Positions 1 through 10,317 of a DNA stretch of 64,000 nt are shown here, in pieces. Position 1 is the first letter of the stretch. Each line of letters opens with the position of its first letter. The notes below the pieces were generated by a model. It searched no databases. It had not been told where the DNA came from and worked only from the letters and a program-made list of their open reading frames with translations. Location of the stretch: NCBI GenBank assembly GCA_900169235.1, contig FWCC01000154.1, positions 34,552 through 98,551 on the forward strand, in the 5' to 3' direction. The position numbers and the translations under genes are program-made. Origin of the DNA: Zarea fungicola (taxonomy: Eukaryota; Ascomycota; Sordariomycetes; Hypocreales; Cordycipitaceae).

Positions 1-1331
1 AACGGACAGGGGAAATCTCATGCTCAAGCTGAGCCAGTTGATTGATGACAACACAGAGACCCTCGCCACCATTGAGTCGTGGAACAATGGCAAACCGTAC
101 AGCGTCTCTCTCACAGAAGATGTTCCCGCGACGGCAGCAGTCATCAAGTTTTATGCTGGATATGCGGACAAGATTAACGGCAGCGTGTTGGCAACTGGTC
201 CCGCCAAGTTTGCCTATACCATCCGAGAACCGATTGGTGTCTGTGGACAAATCATTCCGTACGTGTTACCGAGAGTTTTTCTAATTTCCCCGACTCTGAA
301 TATCATCTAACCATTTGCTCAGATGGAACTATCCTCTTCAAATGGCTGGCTGGAAGCTCGGACCTGCCCTCGCCTGCGGCAACACTGTCATCCTAAAGGC
401 CGCGGAGCAAACACCGCTCTCCATCCTTTTCCTTGCTTCGCTCGTAAAGGAGGCTGGGTTCCCGCCCGGCGTCATCAACATCATCAACGGCCACGGCAAG
501 GTTGCCGGTGCGGCTCTCGCCCAGCATACCAACGTGGACAAGATTGCCTTTACCGGAAGCACGGCGACGGGCAAGCAAATTATGCAGTACGCCAGCGGCA
601 ACATGAAGAACATTACACTCGAGACGGGCGGAAAGAGTCCTCTGCTGGTATTTGACGATGCCGAGCTGGACCAAGCCGTGAAGTGGGCGCACGGCGGCGC
701 CATGTGGAACAATGGCCAGATTTGCACAGCGACGACGCGCATTCTGGTGCAGGACGGCATCTACGACAAGTTTGTCGCCGCGTTCAAGGAGCGCGTCGAG
801 TCCATGAAGGTCGGCGACCCCTTTGCGGAGGGAACTTTCCAGGGACCGCAGGTGTCCAAGGCGCAGTACGACCGCATCCTGTCCATGGTGGCCTCGGGCA
901 CGGAGGAGGGCGCCACGGTGTTGACCGGCGGCAGCGCCGTCAATGCGCTGGGCACGGGCAAGGGCTTCTTCATCGCCCCCACCGTGTTTACCGATATAAA
1001 ATCGTCCATGAAGATTTACCGGGAGGAAATCTTTGGGCCCGTGGCCGTGATTGCACGGTTCACGACGGAGGCCGAGGCGCTGGAGATGGCGAATGACACC
1101 GAGTACGGGCTCGGCGCGGCCGTGTTTACGGAGAATGTGAAGCGGGCGCACCGCGTGGCGAGGGGGATCCAGGCCGGCATGGTTTGGATCAACTCGAGCC
1201 AGGACTGCAATGATCAGGTTCCATTTGGCGGCGTGAAGCAGAGCGGCATCGGGTCCGAGCTGGGTGAGGCCGGGCTGGCGCCGTACTCTATTGTCAAGGC
1301 TGTGCATCTCAACATGTCCAACAATTTATAG
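1..1331 (+). CDS. Aldehyde dehydrogenase, 5' partial
   Basis: NAD(P)-dependent aldehyde dehydrogenase, oxidising aldehydes to acids. The frame is open from base 2, so the N-terminus lies outside the window. Two exons are visible: up to 258 and 323-1331, with intron 259-322 (gtacgt...ctcag); splicing restores the family segment IIPWNYPL. Hallmarks in order: IIPWNYP (cofactor/substrate domain), FTGSTATGK (dinucleotide loop), LETGGKSP with the general-base Glu, GQICTA with the catalytic Cys, EEIFGPV, and the C-terminal PFGGVKQSG. About 425 residues remain of a usual 480-500. No targeting signal can be judged without the start. The neighbouring Zn2Cys6 regulator is convergent. Substrate is unknown; the family assignment is secure. 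Confidence 0.95.
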
Positions 1332-1513
1332 GGAAGAGCGCATGTTGAACTATTTATAAAAGTCAAGGTTAAAATATTGATAAAAATAGACTTTCTCCTT
1401 CTTGTTCAAATCTCCTTACTCTGTCTTACATGAAATCTCCAGATGTGTCGCCCCGAGAAACTGCACGACATCTTTAAAGAGTCAAATTCATTTCACGGTA
1501 GAACTTCTGCTGC

Positions 1514-3181
1514 CTAGAAATACTGTGCATTTTCTTCCAGCCTCTCCTGTACCCACTGCGGCCAAGTATTGAACTTTAGGTAGTCGTCTGTCACCCAGCC
1601 ATTCATACAGACAAGCCAGTAAAACCAAGGCTCAGTGCACTGCCCCTTCTCTTTAGCCTCAGCAATCGCTGTTTTGATTCCATGCCTTTCCCCTTCTGCC
1701 TGCTTCTTGGAATCGTCATTGACACGTGTAGAAGCTCTTTTTAAGAAGGACATGACCATCATCAGAGAAACCCAATGTGTGGCGAGTAAAATGTTGACTT
1801 GGTCGGTCATGTCAATGATGCGTTGAAACTCATCAAACGGGAGACCACCCCACCAAAGGAAATGGTTCATTATGCTCTGGTACACTGTGATTGGAAATTA
1901 TTCGCTTAATATGTATTTGAGTTTGACTGGGGTTGATGAACACGAGTTTACATACCTTTGAAAGTGTCCACCCTGGAATTGATTAAAATGTCTTGCAATT
2001 TTTTCACGTACGTCAGCTGCAGGTCCTCTCGACAAACGAGTGTTAGTTTCTCCAGCGACTTCTCGCCAGCCGCTATCCACAGCTCATCCAGAGGCGGCAC
2101 ACCGAGCAGATATCTGCGCATCGTCTCGACTGAATCTACTGGCTCCAGGTTCTGGAAGAGCGGCGGGAATCCTAGACGCAGCATCTCGGCCCTGAGCGAC
2201 ATGGAACCCCGCGTCAGAGTCATAAAGTCTTGCACACCGTCGCCGAGGTACTGAGACTGGCCCATGAGCAAGTAGCACGCCGCAACCAGCGCGCTTCCCT
2301 GGTCAAAGGACATGATGGATTTGCCATAGTACTTGGAGTCTGCCTGGGGTTTGGGATCACCAGGGCCGGCAATGTTGGCCGACTTGCGCGGCTGGGGGTT
2401 TCTGCACTCCATTACTGCAGTCTTGGACGCTGGCTTCTCAGAGTTTCCCTGAAACGCGGTTATAGCTTTGCGAAAGAGCTGGATGGCCTTGTAGCGATAT
2501 GTCATGGCAGGGAGGGAGAGGCTGGAGTTGGTGCCGCCGCTGGCTTCGAGATCGGCAGCGGCAAAGCCAAGGACGGCATATAACAGAAATTCATGCTGTA
2601 AAGGAGTAAGTAAATTATGCTTGGGGGTGTTCTCGGGAATAATTGAGAAGACTCTCGTTTCAGTCGGATAGGCCTACATTGTGGGAGAGGCAGAGCACGT
2701 CGTGTTTCCAGACTTGCTCATTGCCCAGGGGGTATACCGGTCGACACTGTAAGAGAAAGTGTTGGAAAAAGTGCATGTCAAGCATGGTAAATCGCGGGAC
2801 TTGGTCAGGCTGGACTGAATTAGATGGTTACACGAGAATCTCTTGTTATTGTAAAGCATACCGCCAAGTAAAGCCTGACTGGCATCGAATACTCGCATGT
2901 GTAGCCAGACTTGATGCAGTTGCGACAGGCTGGTCGTTCCTCTTTGCACTATTCATCATCTTAACAGCATATACTCACACGAATTGGCTACTAATACTTA
3001 CCTTGATACGCCTTCTCTTGCAGTGAAAGCATCCAGTCCGTGTCTTGCGGTGACTAGGCTTCTTCTTGGTTGATTTGGCCAGCTTGGGGGCTTGTCCATG
3101 AGCAACATTGTCTGTTGTGATGAGTCTTGCGACTTGAGAGCTTCCACCAGCCGTAGAAACTCGAGAAACTGGAAGTTCCAT
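1514..3181 (-). CDS. Zn(II)2Cys6 transcription factor
   Basis: Fungus-specific regulator, expected nuclear. Five exons on the minus strand: 3181-3002, 2948-2862, 2809-2678, 2595-1956 and 1884-1514, giving 469 residues with consistent phases. The zinc cluster spans the first intron: CFHCKRRRIK at the end of exon 1 joins CKEERPACRNCIKSGYTC in exon 2, i.e. C-x2-C-x6-C-x6-C-x2-C-x6-C. A basic stretch (KSTKKKPSHRKTR) precedes it. The rest is a helical region with HEFLLYAVLGFAA and a WWGGLPF segment, a layout seen in Upc2-like regulators with a short C-terminal domain. For the third exon the acceptor after tccag was chosen because it keeps phase with the GCG|gtatgc donor. Target genes are unknown; the adjacent aldehyde dehydrogenase is a candidate only by position. 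Confidence 0.88.
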
Positions 3182-3990
3182 TTTAGTCTGTCCCTGATGG
3201 TTGAATTGGTGGAATTGGGTCTGTTGCGGTCGACGGTGACTCTATCACGGTTTGGGGATATAGAGACTTAGGCAGCCACTTGCCGTGAGTAGTCTGAACT
3301 AATGAAGTTGAATAATTGAGTCTGAAAAGCTCCTCATCCATTAGAGATTTCTCCGGCTTCTATGCCTGTCATCTCTTTCCCAGAGATGAAAAATGGACTT
3401 TATAGGAGGTCGACGCAAAGATGAGTCCTGTTCTGAGACTTAAACTTGGTGAGTCGGCTCGCAACTCTAACCTCCCGGAACACGGTTGTGGCACCCGCTG
3501 TAAGGCAGATTCAAAGCCCTGGCGGGGGCGCTGAAGCCAAGCTTTTTTTAGTGCTTGTGGCGCTTTAACGCAGCGGTTTTAGGTGGCTTGACAGCTGAGG
3601 CTGCTGTTGCGCAAAGGCACTGACAGCTCGCAACCAACTCCCATTGAGCCTCAAACTGGAAACCAAGCGGGGATTGTTTTGTTGAGTAATGTGAAGAATA
3701 AAAAGATATATAACTGTATAAATATCAAAACTAATAGTATCCACATTTTTGTTTGTATTTCAGCAACAAAGTAAGTCGACCTGCCCGACAGATGATGCAT
3801 TACACTCGGCGGCGAAAACGGCAGGCGGTGAAGACGAAACCTGCGAAATCATTCCCCCGCCAAATATTCTGCCCATCCCCCACTTCAACATTGGGCATGT
3901 TCGCGCTTGACATTTTGATACAGCAGTATTTACGAAGCCAACACAGCATAGAGCAGACGGCAAGTCCGTCTATAAAGAAACTGGTTCAGG
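3182..3990. other. Intergenic, divergent promoter region
   Basis: Shared upstream region between the minus-strand Zn2Cys6 regulator and the plus-strand DRG1 gene. No open reading frame with family features was seen. It contains the G+C-rich stretch near 3470-3610 and an AT-rich stretch near 3680-3760, the latter probably close to the DRG1 transcription start. Confidence 0.6.
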
Positions 3991-5454
3991 ATGGTGAATA
4001 TTACGGACAAGATCAAGGAGTACGTGGCTGCTGTCGCCATGGGGCGTCGATATCGCGACTAACCAAAGTTTTAGGATTGAGGAGGAGATGAAGCGGACAC
4101 AAAGTACGTCAACTGCTTGGGTGCCCCGATTGCTCGGACATGCCAAGTACTTTCTGACTTGACTTTGCTTGCTAACACATTCCTATAGAAAATAAAGCCA
4201 CAGGTTCGTCAATAGTCGGGTCGGAAGTGAGTCGAGAGGTACTAACCAACAATGGACAGAATATCATTTGGGTCTATTAAAAGGGTAATTATGCGCCGTC
4301 AGTTGCTATTATCACTCTTTTTCGAAACTAACCAAATCACAGTAAGCTTGCTCGCCTACGAGCGCAATTGCTAGAGCCCGGTCCTGGCAGTGGCGGCGGC
4401 CCCGGCGCAGGCTTCGACGTGAGCAAGAGCGGCGACGCCCGCATCGCCCTCGTCGGCTTCCCCTCGGTCGGTAAATCGACCTTTTTATCCAAAGTCACAA
4501 AAACAAAGTCCGAAGCCGCCTCGTACGCCTTTACGACGCTGACGGCCATTCCCGGCGTGCTCGAGTACGGCGGCGCCGAGATTCAGCTGCTCGATTTGCC
4601 GGGAATCATCGAGGGCGCCTCGGAGGGCAAGGGCCGCGGTCGGCAAGTCATTTCGGCGGCCAAGACGAGTGACTTGATTCTCATGGTTCTGGATGCGACG
4701 AAGCGTGCGGAGCAGAGGGCTCTGCTCGAGGCGGAACTCGAAGCTGTAGGCATCCGCCTAAACCGCTCCCCACCGTATGTCAAACTCCTCTCCTCCTGCA
4801 ACCGAAATGCAGATTGCAAAGTATAGTTTTTACTAATACGTATATTCCTTCTTTTTTTTTAATTTCAGCAACATCTATCTCAAAGTCAAAATGGCCGGCG
4901 GTATGAAAATCACGTTTCAATCACCGCCCAAGAACCTCGACGAAAAGATGCTCTACAACATCCTCCGCGACTACAAGATCCTCAACTGCGAGGTCCTCGT
5001 GCGCGACGACGAGGCCACCGTCGACGACTTCATCGACGTCATCATGAAGGACCACCGCAAGTACATCAACTGCCTGTACGTGTACAACAAGATTGACTCG
5101 GTGTCGCTCGACTTTCTCGACTCGCTCGCGCGGGAGCCCAACACGGTCGTCATGAGCTGCGAGCTGGATCTCGGCGTGCAGGACGTCATTGACCGGTGCT
5201 GGAAGGAGCTGCGGCTGATGCGTATCTACACCAAGCGCAAGGGCATCGAGCCGAATTTCGGCGAGGCGCTGATTGTGCGGAGCAACAGCTCCATCGAGGA
5301 CGTGTGCAACAGCATCCACAGGAATATGAAGGACACCTTCAAGTATGCGCTAGTCTGGGGCGCGAGCGCGCGGCACGTACCGCAGCGCGTGGGGTTGGGC
5401 CACATGGTCTCGGATGAGGATGTGGTGTATATTGTCAGTGGATGGAAGGCGTAG
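3991..5454 (+). CDS. RBG1: Developmentally regulated GTP-binding protein 1 (DRG1/RBG1)
   Basis: Obg-family translational GTPase that associates with ribosomes. Six exons: 3991-4019, 4075-4103, 4189-4203 (a 15-base microexon), 4260-4284, 4343-4774 and 4869-5454; joined they give 371 residues, the usual DRG length. The N-terminus [19 protein letters not shown] is recovered only by splicing the short exons. GTPase motifs: GFPSVGKST (G1), [16 protein letters not shown] (G3, Obg glycine motif), NKID (G4). The C-terminal third is a TGS domain (from RIYTKRKG to YIVSGW) with the typical [14 protein letters not shown] ending. The short 5' exons cluster within 300 bp, a conserved trait of this gene in fungi by my recollection. 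The assignment is very secure. Confidence 0.97.
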
Positions 5455-5681
5455 AAACAGTGCATATAAAGATTTTGAAAAGCCAATATTCATATTACCA
5501 TTGCTACTGCAAACGAAACTCAACCATGTCAAATCTGCTGCTCTGAGTCACTGTCTGTGTCTGAATCAACGCCAGCGCATTCAAGTAGTCGCGTCATTGT
5601 GTCAAATTCGAAAAATTTTAACTTGTAGTGTAATATCTAGCAACATCTCTGGTTTTGATTCAAGTCACTTTTCTGCCTTGG

Positions 5682-6041
5682 TCAAGTCTTTGTGGAGGAA
5701 GTCGCCTTCTGGAGACCCTTGAGAACGACGGGCTTGGCCGTGAAATAATTGGAGACATCGCTGGCAATGATCTTGCCACCAGGTGCGGATCTGGCAGCGT
5801 CGCAGGCGGCTTCGGTCTCCCACTTCATGGTGCACTGGATCTGGTAAGGAGCATCCTGGGGGAATTGGAGAATCTCCCAGCTCTGCAGGCCCATGGGTCC
5901 CCAGTTCCTATCGTCGCTTGTTAGTACCGGCTGCCGTCTGGCAGAGCAAGCTTACTCGTCAATGGTCTTCATGTGGCGAGACAGGTAGTAGTCCATGTCA
6001 AAATCATGGCCAGATGGGTAGAGAACAATTACAGAGCACAT
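5682..6041 (-). CDS. EthD-domain small protein
   Basis: Dimeric alpha+beta-barrel (EthD) protein of 103 residues. Two exons: 6041-5956 and 5907-5682; intron gtaagc...gatag. The joined sequence runs MCSVIVLYPSGHDFDMDYYL, then SRHMKTIDENWGPMGLQSWE, and continues through FQDAPYQIQCTMKWE-like strands, the usual EthD arrangement with a conserved His in the first helix region (YYLSRHM). EthD proteins are linked to ether degradation in bacteria and to polyketide tailoring in fungi, but most fungal copies have no assigned reaction. No biosynthetic genes are adjacent. It is convergent with DRG1, with 227 bp between stop codons. Confidence 0.85.
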
Positions 6042-6892
6042 TTGGTTAAAAAAAAAAGCTGCTTGAGTTTTATTGAGTTGCTGGGTTGTAAAGAGCGACA
6101 GCACAGAGGGAGTAACAATGGTGAGGCGACATCGGACTTTATGTATGGTCCTGCGCCGGGAGCTAGAACATGAGCACCTCGGCCTCAAGGCAGCCAACCG
6201 AACTGTTTCAAGACGGTTTTTACCAACCCGAAATACGATATTCACAAGCAGTCGATAATGCAAGTAATGGTTATTCGCCCCGCGCGTGAAATTGGTCACA
6301 AGATGCCATCCCATTTACGAACCTCGGCAAGTGGATGTCAGTACTATGTTGGTGCCGGAACACAGTGATGGAGTGTAGAATGTTTTATTCTCAATCTGAA
6401 AATCCAACAACAAAAAGAACAAAAGAAATAATATAATAATCAAGTCTCCCTTCCGACTCCCCATAAAATCCCAATTTCCAAACTTGATACTCTATCCGTT
6501 TATTTTTGGTTTTCTTCATTCCTGAATCAAGTCTTCCAAAATCATCCATCCATCCGCGTCGAGGTCCGTAAAAAGAAAAAGAATGTATCATAATAAACGC
6601 CAACATTTTATAAAAGCAATATCCAAATCACCACGACCTACTGACAATGGCGGTATACTACCCATTGCAGCAAAAAAGACAGGTCATATGTGGTGGTGAA
6701 TTTGGTTGAAAAAGTCCAGGCAGTTTCCCATCCAACCAACAATATGAAAAAACAAGACGTCAACCGAGACGCAAAAAAGTTGCCGGGAAAAGAAAGCGTA
6801 GTCTATATGTACACAGGACAACAAGGTCGTCCTTGATATTTGTGGGGGGTGTTTTGCCCTGTGTTGTTTGTATATCTTGTGGTTTGTCGGTT
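6042..6892. other. Intergenic, AT-rich
   Basis: Lies between the start of the EthD gene and the stop of the Spo12-like gene. It holds the probable EthD promoter and the 3' region of the Spo12-like transcript. No supported coding sequence; open frames here are short and lack family features. Confidence 0.5.
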
Positions 6893-7534
6893 TTAGGCCT
6901 TGGGAATGGACTTGCTGCCAAAGAGATTCTCGGTGCCGCCGAGTTTCTTAGCGCTGGCTTGGGCAAAGAGTGATTTTGGCTTAGCCCTGTGGGAGGGGAG
7001 GTTAGCGTTGAATACCCTTGATGCTAAGGAGGACGGATCAAATCCAGAGTAGACGTACTTGCTGACATGCTTGTTGCGGAGGGCGTTAATCTTGGCCGTG
7101 CAAGGGCTCATGATGTTGTCCGAAGGCGAGACGTATTGCTGGCTTCTAGCGACGAGAATCCTGTTAGCAGGCCAGCGGGGCAACAAGGTAATGGACGGCG
7201 TGGGAGAAGAAGAAGGAGAGTCAAAAATCAACGAAGGAACAGGAGAAGAAGAAGAGCAAGAAGAAGAAGAATCAGAACAAGAAGATGCATCAGAAGAATT
7301 GGTGTTTGCAGCGGTGGTGGTGGTGAAGCGGGACGAAGCCGTCGTCGTCGTCCATCTTGTGGGAGAAGAGGCGGCGGCTGTGGTGCCCTTGTGGTGGACG
7401 TACGGTTCCTCGGCCATTTTGTTTTGAAAGACTTGGCGGTGGTAGTCCATGCTCTTGACGTCCTTGGTCTGTGTCTGTTGCTGCTGCTCGATGGCGGCGT
7501 TGACGTCCTTGTCTCCGAGAATGTGGGAAGACAT
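6893..7534 (-). CDS. Spo12-like mitotic-exit regulator
   Basis: Probable member of the Spo12 family (in yeast, part of the FEAR pathway releasing Cdc14 in anaphase). Two exons: 7534-7059 and 6986-6893; intron gtacgt...cacag. Splicing yields 189 residues and creates the conserved block SPSDNIMSPCTAKINALRN followed by KHVSKAKPKSLFAQASAKKL, which fits the Spo12 motif around a phosphorylatable Ser-Pro. Unspliced, this block is broken. The centre (about residues 50-105) is a Ser/Thr-rich low-complexity stretch encoded by AGA/AAG-type microsatellite DNA at 7200-7300 and is likely disordered. A further short intron just before the motif cannot be excluded. Family call is by motif recollection only. 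Confidence 0.7.
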   Translation of the reverse strand: MSSHILGDKDVNAAIEQQQQTQTKDVKSMDYHRQVFQNKMAEEPYVHHKGTTAAASSPTRWTTTTASSRFTTTTAANTNSSDASSCSDSSSSCSSSSPVPSLIFDSPSSSPTPSITLLPRWPANRILVARSQQYVSPSDNIMSPCTAKINALRNKHVSKYVYSGFDPSSLASRVFNANLPSHRAKPKSLFAQASAKKLGGTENLFGSKSIPKA

Positions 7535-9342
7535 GGTTGAGAGTGTGAGGGTAGCGGTTATGTGTATATGTTGCGTTTATTGCAAGTGCAGAGAATGAAG
7601 AGAGCGAGTCGTCTTTTCTGCGCAGTGATGATGGTTGAAGGAAATGGAAATCCAAAAGGTCGTGTTGGCGGCTGACTGGGCTGTTTTGTCAAGGTCCGTC
7701 CTGTCCTGGCAGTAGCTGGCTGGCAGCTGGTGGTACTGGAGCTGGAGGGGCAACTTGATTGTCGTATGTTTGCCAGGGAGGTACCCTATTTTCTTCGTTC
7801 CCGACTGAAACACCTTTTTCCTCTTGTCTTGTCAAACACCAATTCAACGGACGGATAAATCTTCTTCTTTCTGATTCTGAAATGTCTTTTATGAAATCAA
7901 AAGGCAAGACAGGAATAAAAAGGGAGGGATATATCTATTGTTTTATGGTGGCAAGCCAAAAGCCAAGTAGAAGGTGCACGGTAACGGGGGAAACCGAAAA
8001 AAGAATTGCACCTATATTGGGTAGATGGTATGGCAAGTAGATCAAAACAATACAAGAAGTAAAAAAAAAACGGCCAAGTAAAGTTCAATGGCTGATGGTT
8101 GCTTGGATCTACTGAGTACTGCATGCGATGTGTACAAGTACCCTGGTTTGCGGCATTCACAGCAAACCAAATACAAAAAAAAAAAAAAAAAGATACACAC
8201 ACAGAGTAGAGTTGTTTGGTGGGCCGTGGTTGGTACGGCAACGGAGTAACGGGTACCTGCGCGGGAATGCTAGTGGGGCTCCGACGGCATTTTTAGTGGA
8301 CGAGTGCGCTGGAAACTTGTGGCGTTGTTCCCACCACGGGGGGCTTCCGTGCGTCTTCGCCTACTAAATGTCGGCAGCTACCCTGGATCCGAAACACTGC
8401 AACTGGGAAACGATTCACTTCGTTTGAGGCCAAGAAAAACTGGTTTGAAATGAGGAATGGTCAAGTGACATTCTCTTGCCTTTTCACAATTTTTTAGTAT
8501 TTTTAACGGGACATGGAGACGATTGGTTGCTTCACCCTAGCTCTTTATCTCTGCCAGTAGCAAATACATTGCGTCAGTCTACGGAGTACTTGAACCAAAA
8601 TGCTTCAGCATCCCTACATTTACATTTTTCTAAACAAACAAGCCCAATATTACTTCCCTGCCTATAACTCTGACTCACGTCTCATTCACCTCGGAAACAA
8701 ACCCCCCTTTCCACATTAATAACTCCGTGACGTGGCTAAACTAGTACTGAGCCACCCTTTTGCGTTTGCCACACTTGCTAGCTTTAATGTGCATGAATCT
8801 CGGGATGCACAGGCCACGAACAACATGACCTGCCGTCCCGACAACAGACGGCGCACAGCATCTGCCGGCCGTCGCCAGGCTACATAAACAACAGGAAAAG
8901 GAAATGCAAGGCAGCAATGTCGTAATACCTGCATGCATGAATATGCCACGTTTGCTACAACATCACAATCTCTAGTGTCTGGCGTAATTGGCTGTCCCTC
9001 TCGCTGTCAAAAATATCTCGAGTGTCAACAAACAAGACACCATCAACACAATGCGCAGAGCACCAAAGCAGAAAAAAAAAAAAATGAAAAAGAAAAAGAA
9101 AAAATGCCAAGGGCGTCAATATAGATTTTATTAAAAAATCATTTACTTTATCCTGCGAAATGGCCACTATACCTATTCTTCTTTGTCAGACACATTTGTA
9201 CACATCTCCGTCATCGACACTGTGCATAGCCCCTTTCCGTGCGCCCGCCATTTATTTGGAAATGAACAAAAAGAAGAGCAAAAACAAAGAAACATAAGAA
9301 AAGTCACGTACATATCAGAACAGCAGACATTAAGCATCAACT
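7535..9342. other. Long intergenic / 5' region
   Basis: About 1.8 kb without a supported gene, upstream of the Spo12-like gene and downstream of the alpha/beta hydrolase stop. It has a 17-base A run at 8175-8191 followed by a short CA repeat, an A-rich tract at 9070-9105, and many T-rich pyrimidine tracts. A long leader or regulatory region for the Spo12-like gene is plausible. Confidence 0.5.
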
Positions 9343-10317
9343 TTACGCAAAGTCGCGCCCACACGCTCCAAAGATGGCCGCACAGCCTTGTTCCGAACCA
9401 AACATTTTCTCCTGGTCATGCCCGACACCAGGCACATCAATCTGCTCATGCACCGCAGACGGGAACAATTTCTTGATGCTCGCATAATAATTCTTGCCAC
9501 GCGCCAGCCGATGCTCGCCCTGCACCTTGGCCTTGCAAGACATGTCAATGTCGTGATTTTGATACACATCGTCGGTGCCGAGCAAATACGTCACACGGCG
9601 ACGCGCATATCGCTCGCCCAGCTCCTGGCCCGTGAGCTCTCTCATGTACACGTTGCGACCATCGAGCCCGTACTTGTAATCGTTGTACCCCTGGCACGAC
9701 GACGTCGTCGTCGTCGTCGCATCATCATGGACGGGCCGGTCTGCCGTAAAGTACAGGTACGACGACGGATTCGCCGCGACGAAGCGGACACGGACGCCGG
9801 CGCGCATCGCATCCGGCGCCCGCCCGCCAATGGCATACCGATGGACGAGCTGCCCGCCGCCCGAGTGCCCGACGAGCGTCACGCGCGTCAGGTTCGGGAA
9901 CCTGTCCGCGTCGCCCAGGATCTGCAGCATCTCATCCATGGCCGCGTAGGAGCTGATGCGCTTCTTCTTCCCGCCGGCGCCCTCGGACGGCGCTGTGGAC
10001 TTGCCCCCGGCGCCCCAGGATGAATGGCTGGGCCAGACGGCGTCGTGCGGCTCGGGCCCGTCCGCGGCTACCTGAAACCGCGGGGCAATGATGATTGTCG
10101 TGGCCTGGACGCCTGCGCGGCTGGATAGTGCCACCATGGTGTTGAAGTAGTCGGCCGCGTTGGCCTGCACGCCGTGGACGACGATGACGGCCTGCTCCAC
10201 CTCGACGGCGCCGCTCAGGGGATGGGTATGGTAGTACGGCAGATTTGTCCCCGATGATAGCGGCAATCTATCGAGAGAACCTGGGGAGGCGGCGTGAGGG
10301 TCTCTCCGCGGGCACAT
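9343..10317 (-). CDS. Alpha/beta hydrolase family protein
   Basis: Serine hydrolase of the alpha/beta fold, 324 residues from the ATG at 10317. Nucleophile elbow GHSGGGQ, an HGVQAN oxyanion-type segment after strand 'AVIVVHG', probable acid in LGTDDVYQNHD and catalytic His in VPGVGHDQE. There is a Thr run (six Thr) encoded by a GTC repeat near 9700-9720, and a Lys-rich insert GGKKKRISS. The frame stays open upstream to 10368 but without an earlier ATG; an acceptor-like ttgtcag immediately upstream leaves open an unseen 5' exon. No signal peptide from the chosen start. Substrate is unknown; an esterase- or depolymerase-like role is only an inference. Confidence 0.8.
   Translation of the reverse strand: MCPRRDPHAASPGSLDRLPLSSGTNLPYYHTHPLSGAVEVEQAVIVVHGVQANAADYFNTMVALSSRAGVQATTIIIAPRFQVAADGPEPHDAVWPSHSSWGAGGKSTAPSEGAGGKKKRISSYAAMDEMLQILGDADRFPNLTRVTLVGHSGGGQLVHRYAIGGRAPDAMRAGVRVRFVAANPSSYLYFTADRPVHDDATTTTTSSCQGYNDYKYGLDGRNVYMRELTGQELGERYARRRVTYLLGTDDVYQNHDIDMSCKAKVQGEHRLARGKNYYASIKKLFPSAVHEQIDVPGVGHDQEKMFGSEQGCAAIFGACGRDFA

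Noticed and set aside
393..1307. Long minus-strand frame opposite the aldehyde dehydrogenase
   Set aside because: Shadow of the GC-rich real gene; no family features.
7059..7540. Arg-rich and Glu-rich plus-strand frames opposite the Spo12-like gene
   Set aside because: Low-complexity shadows of the Ser-rich microsatellite coding region.
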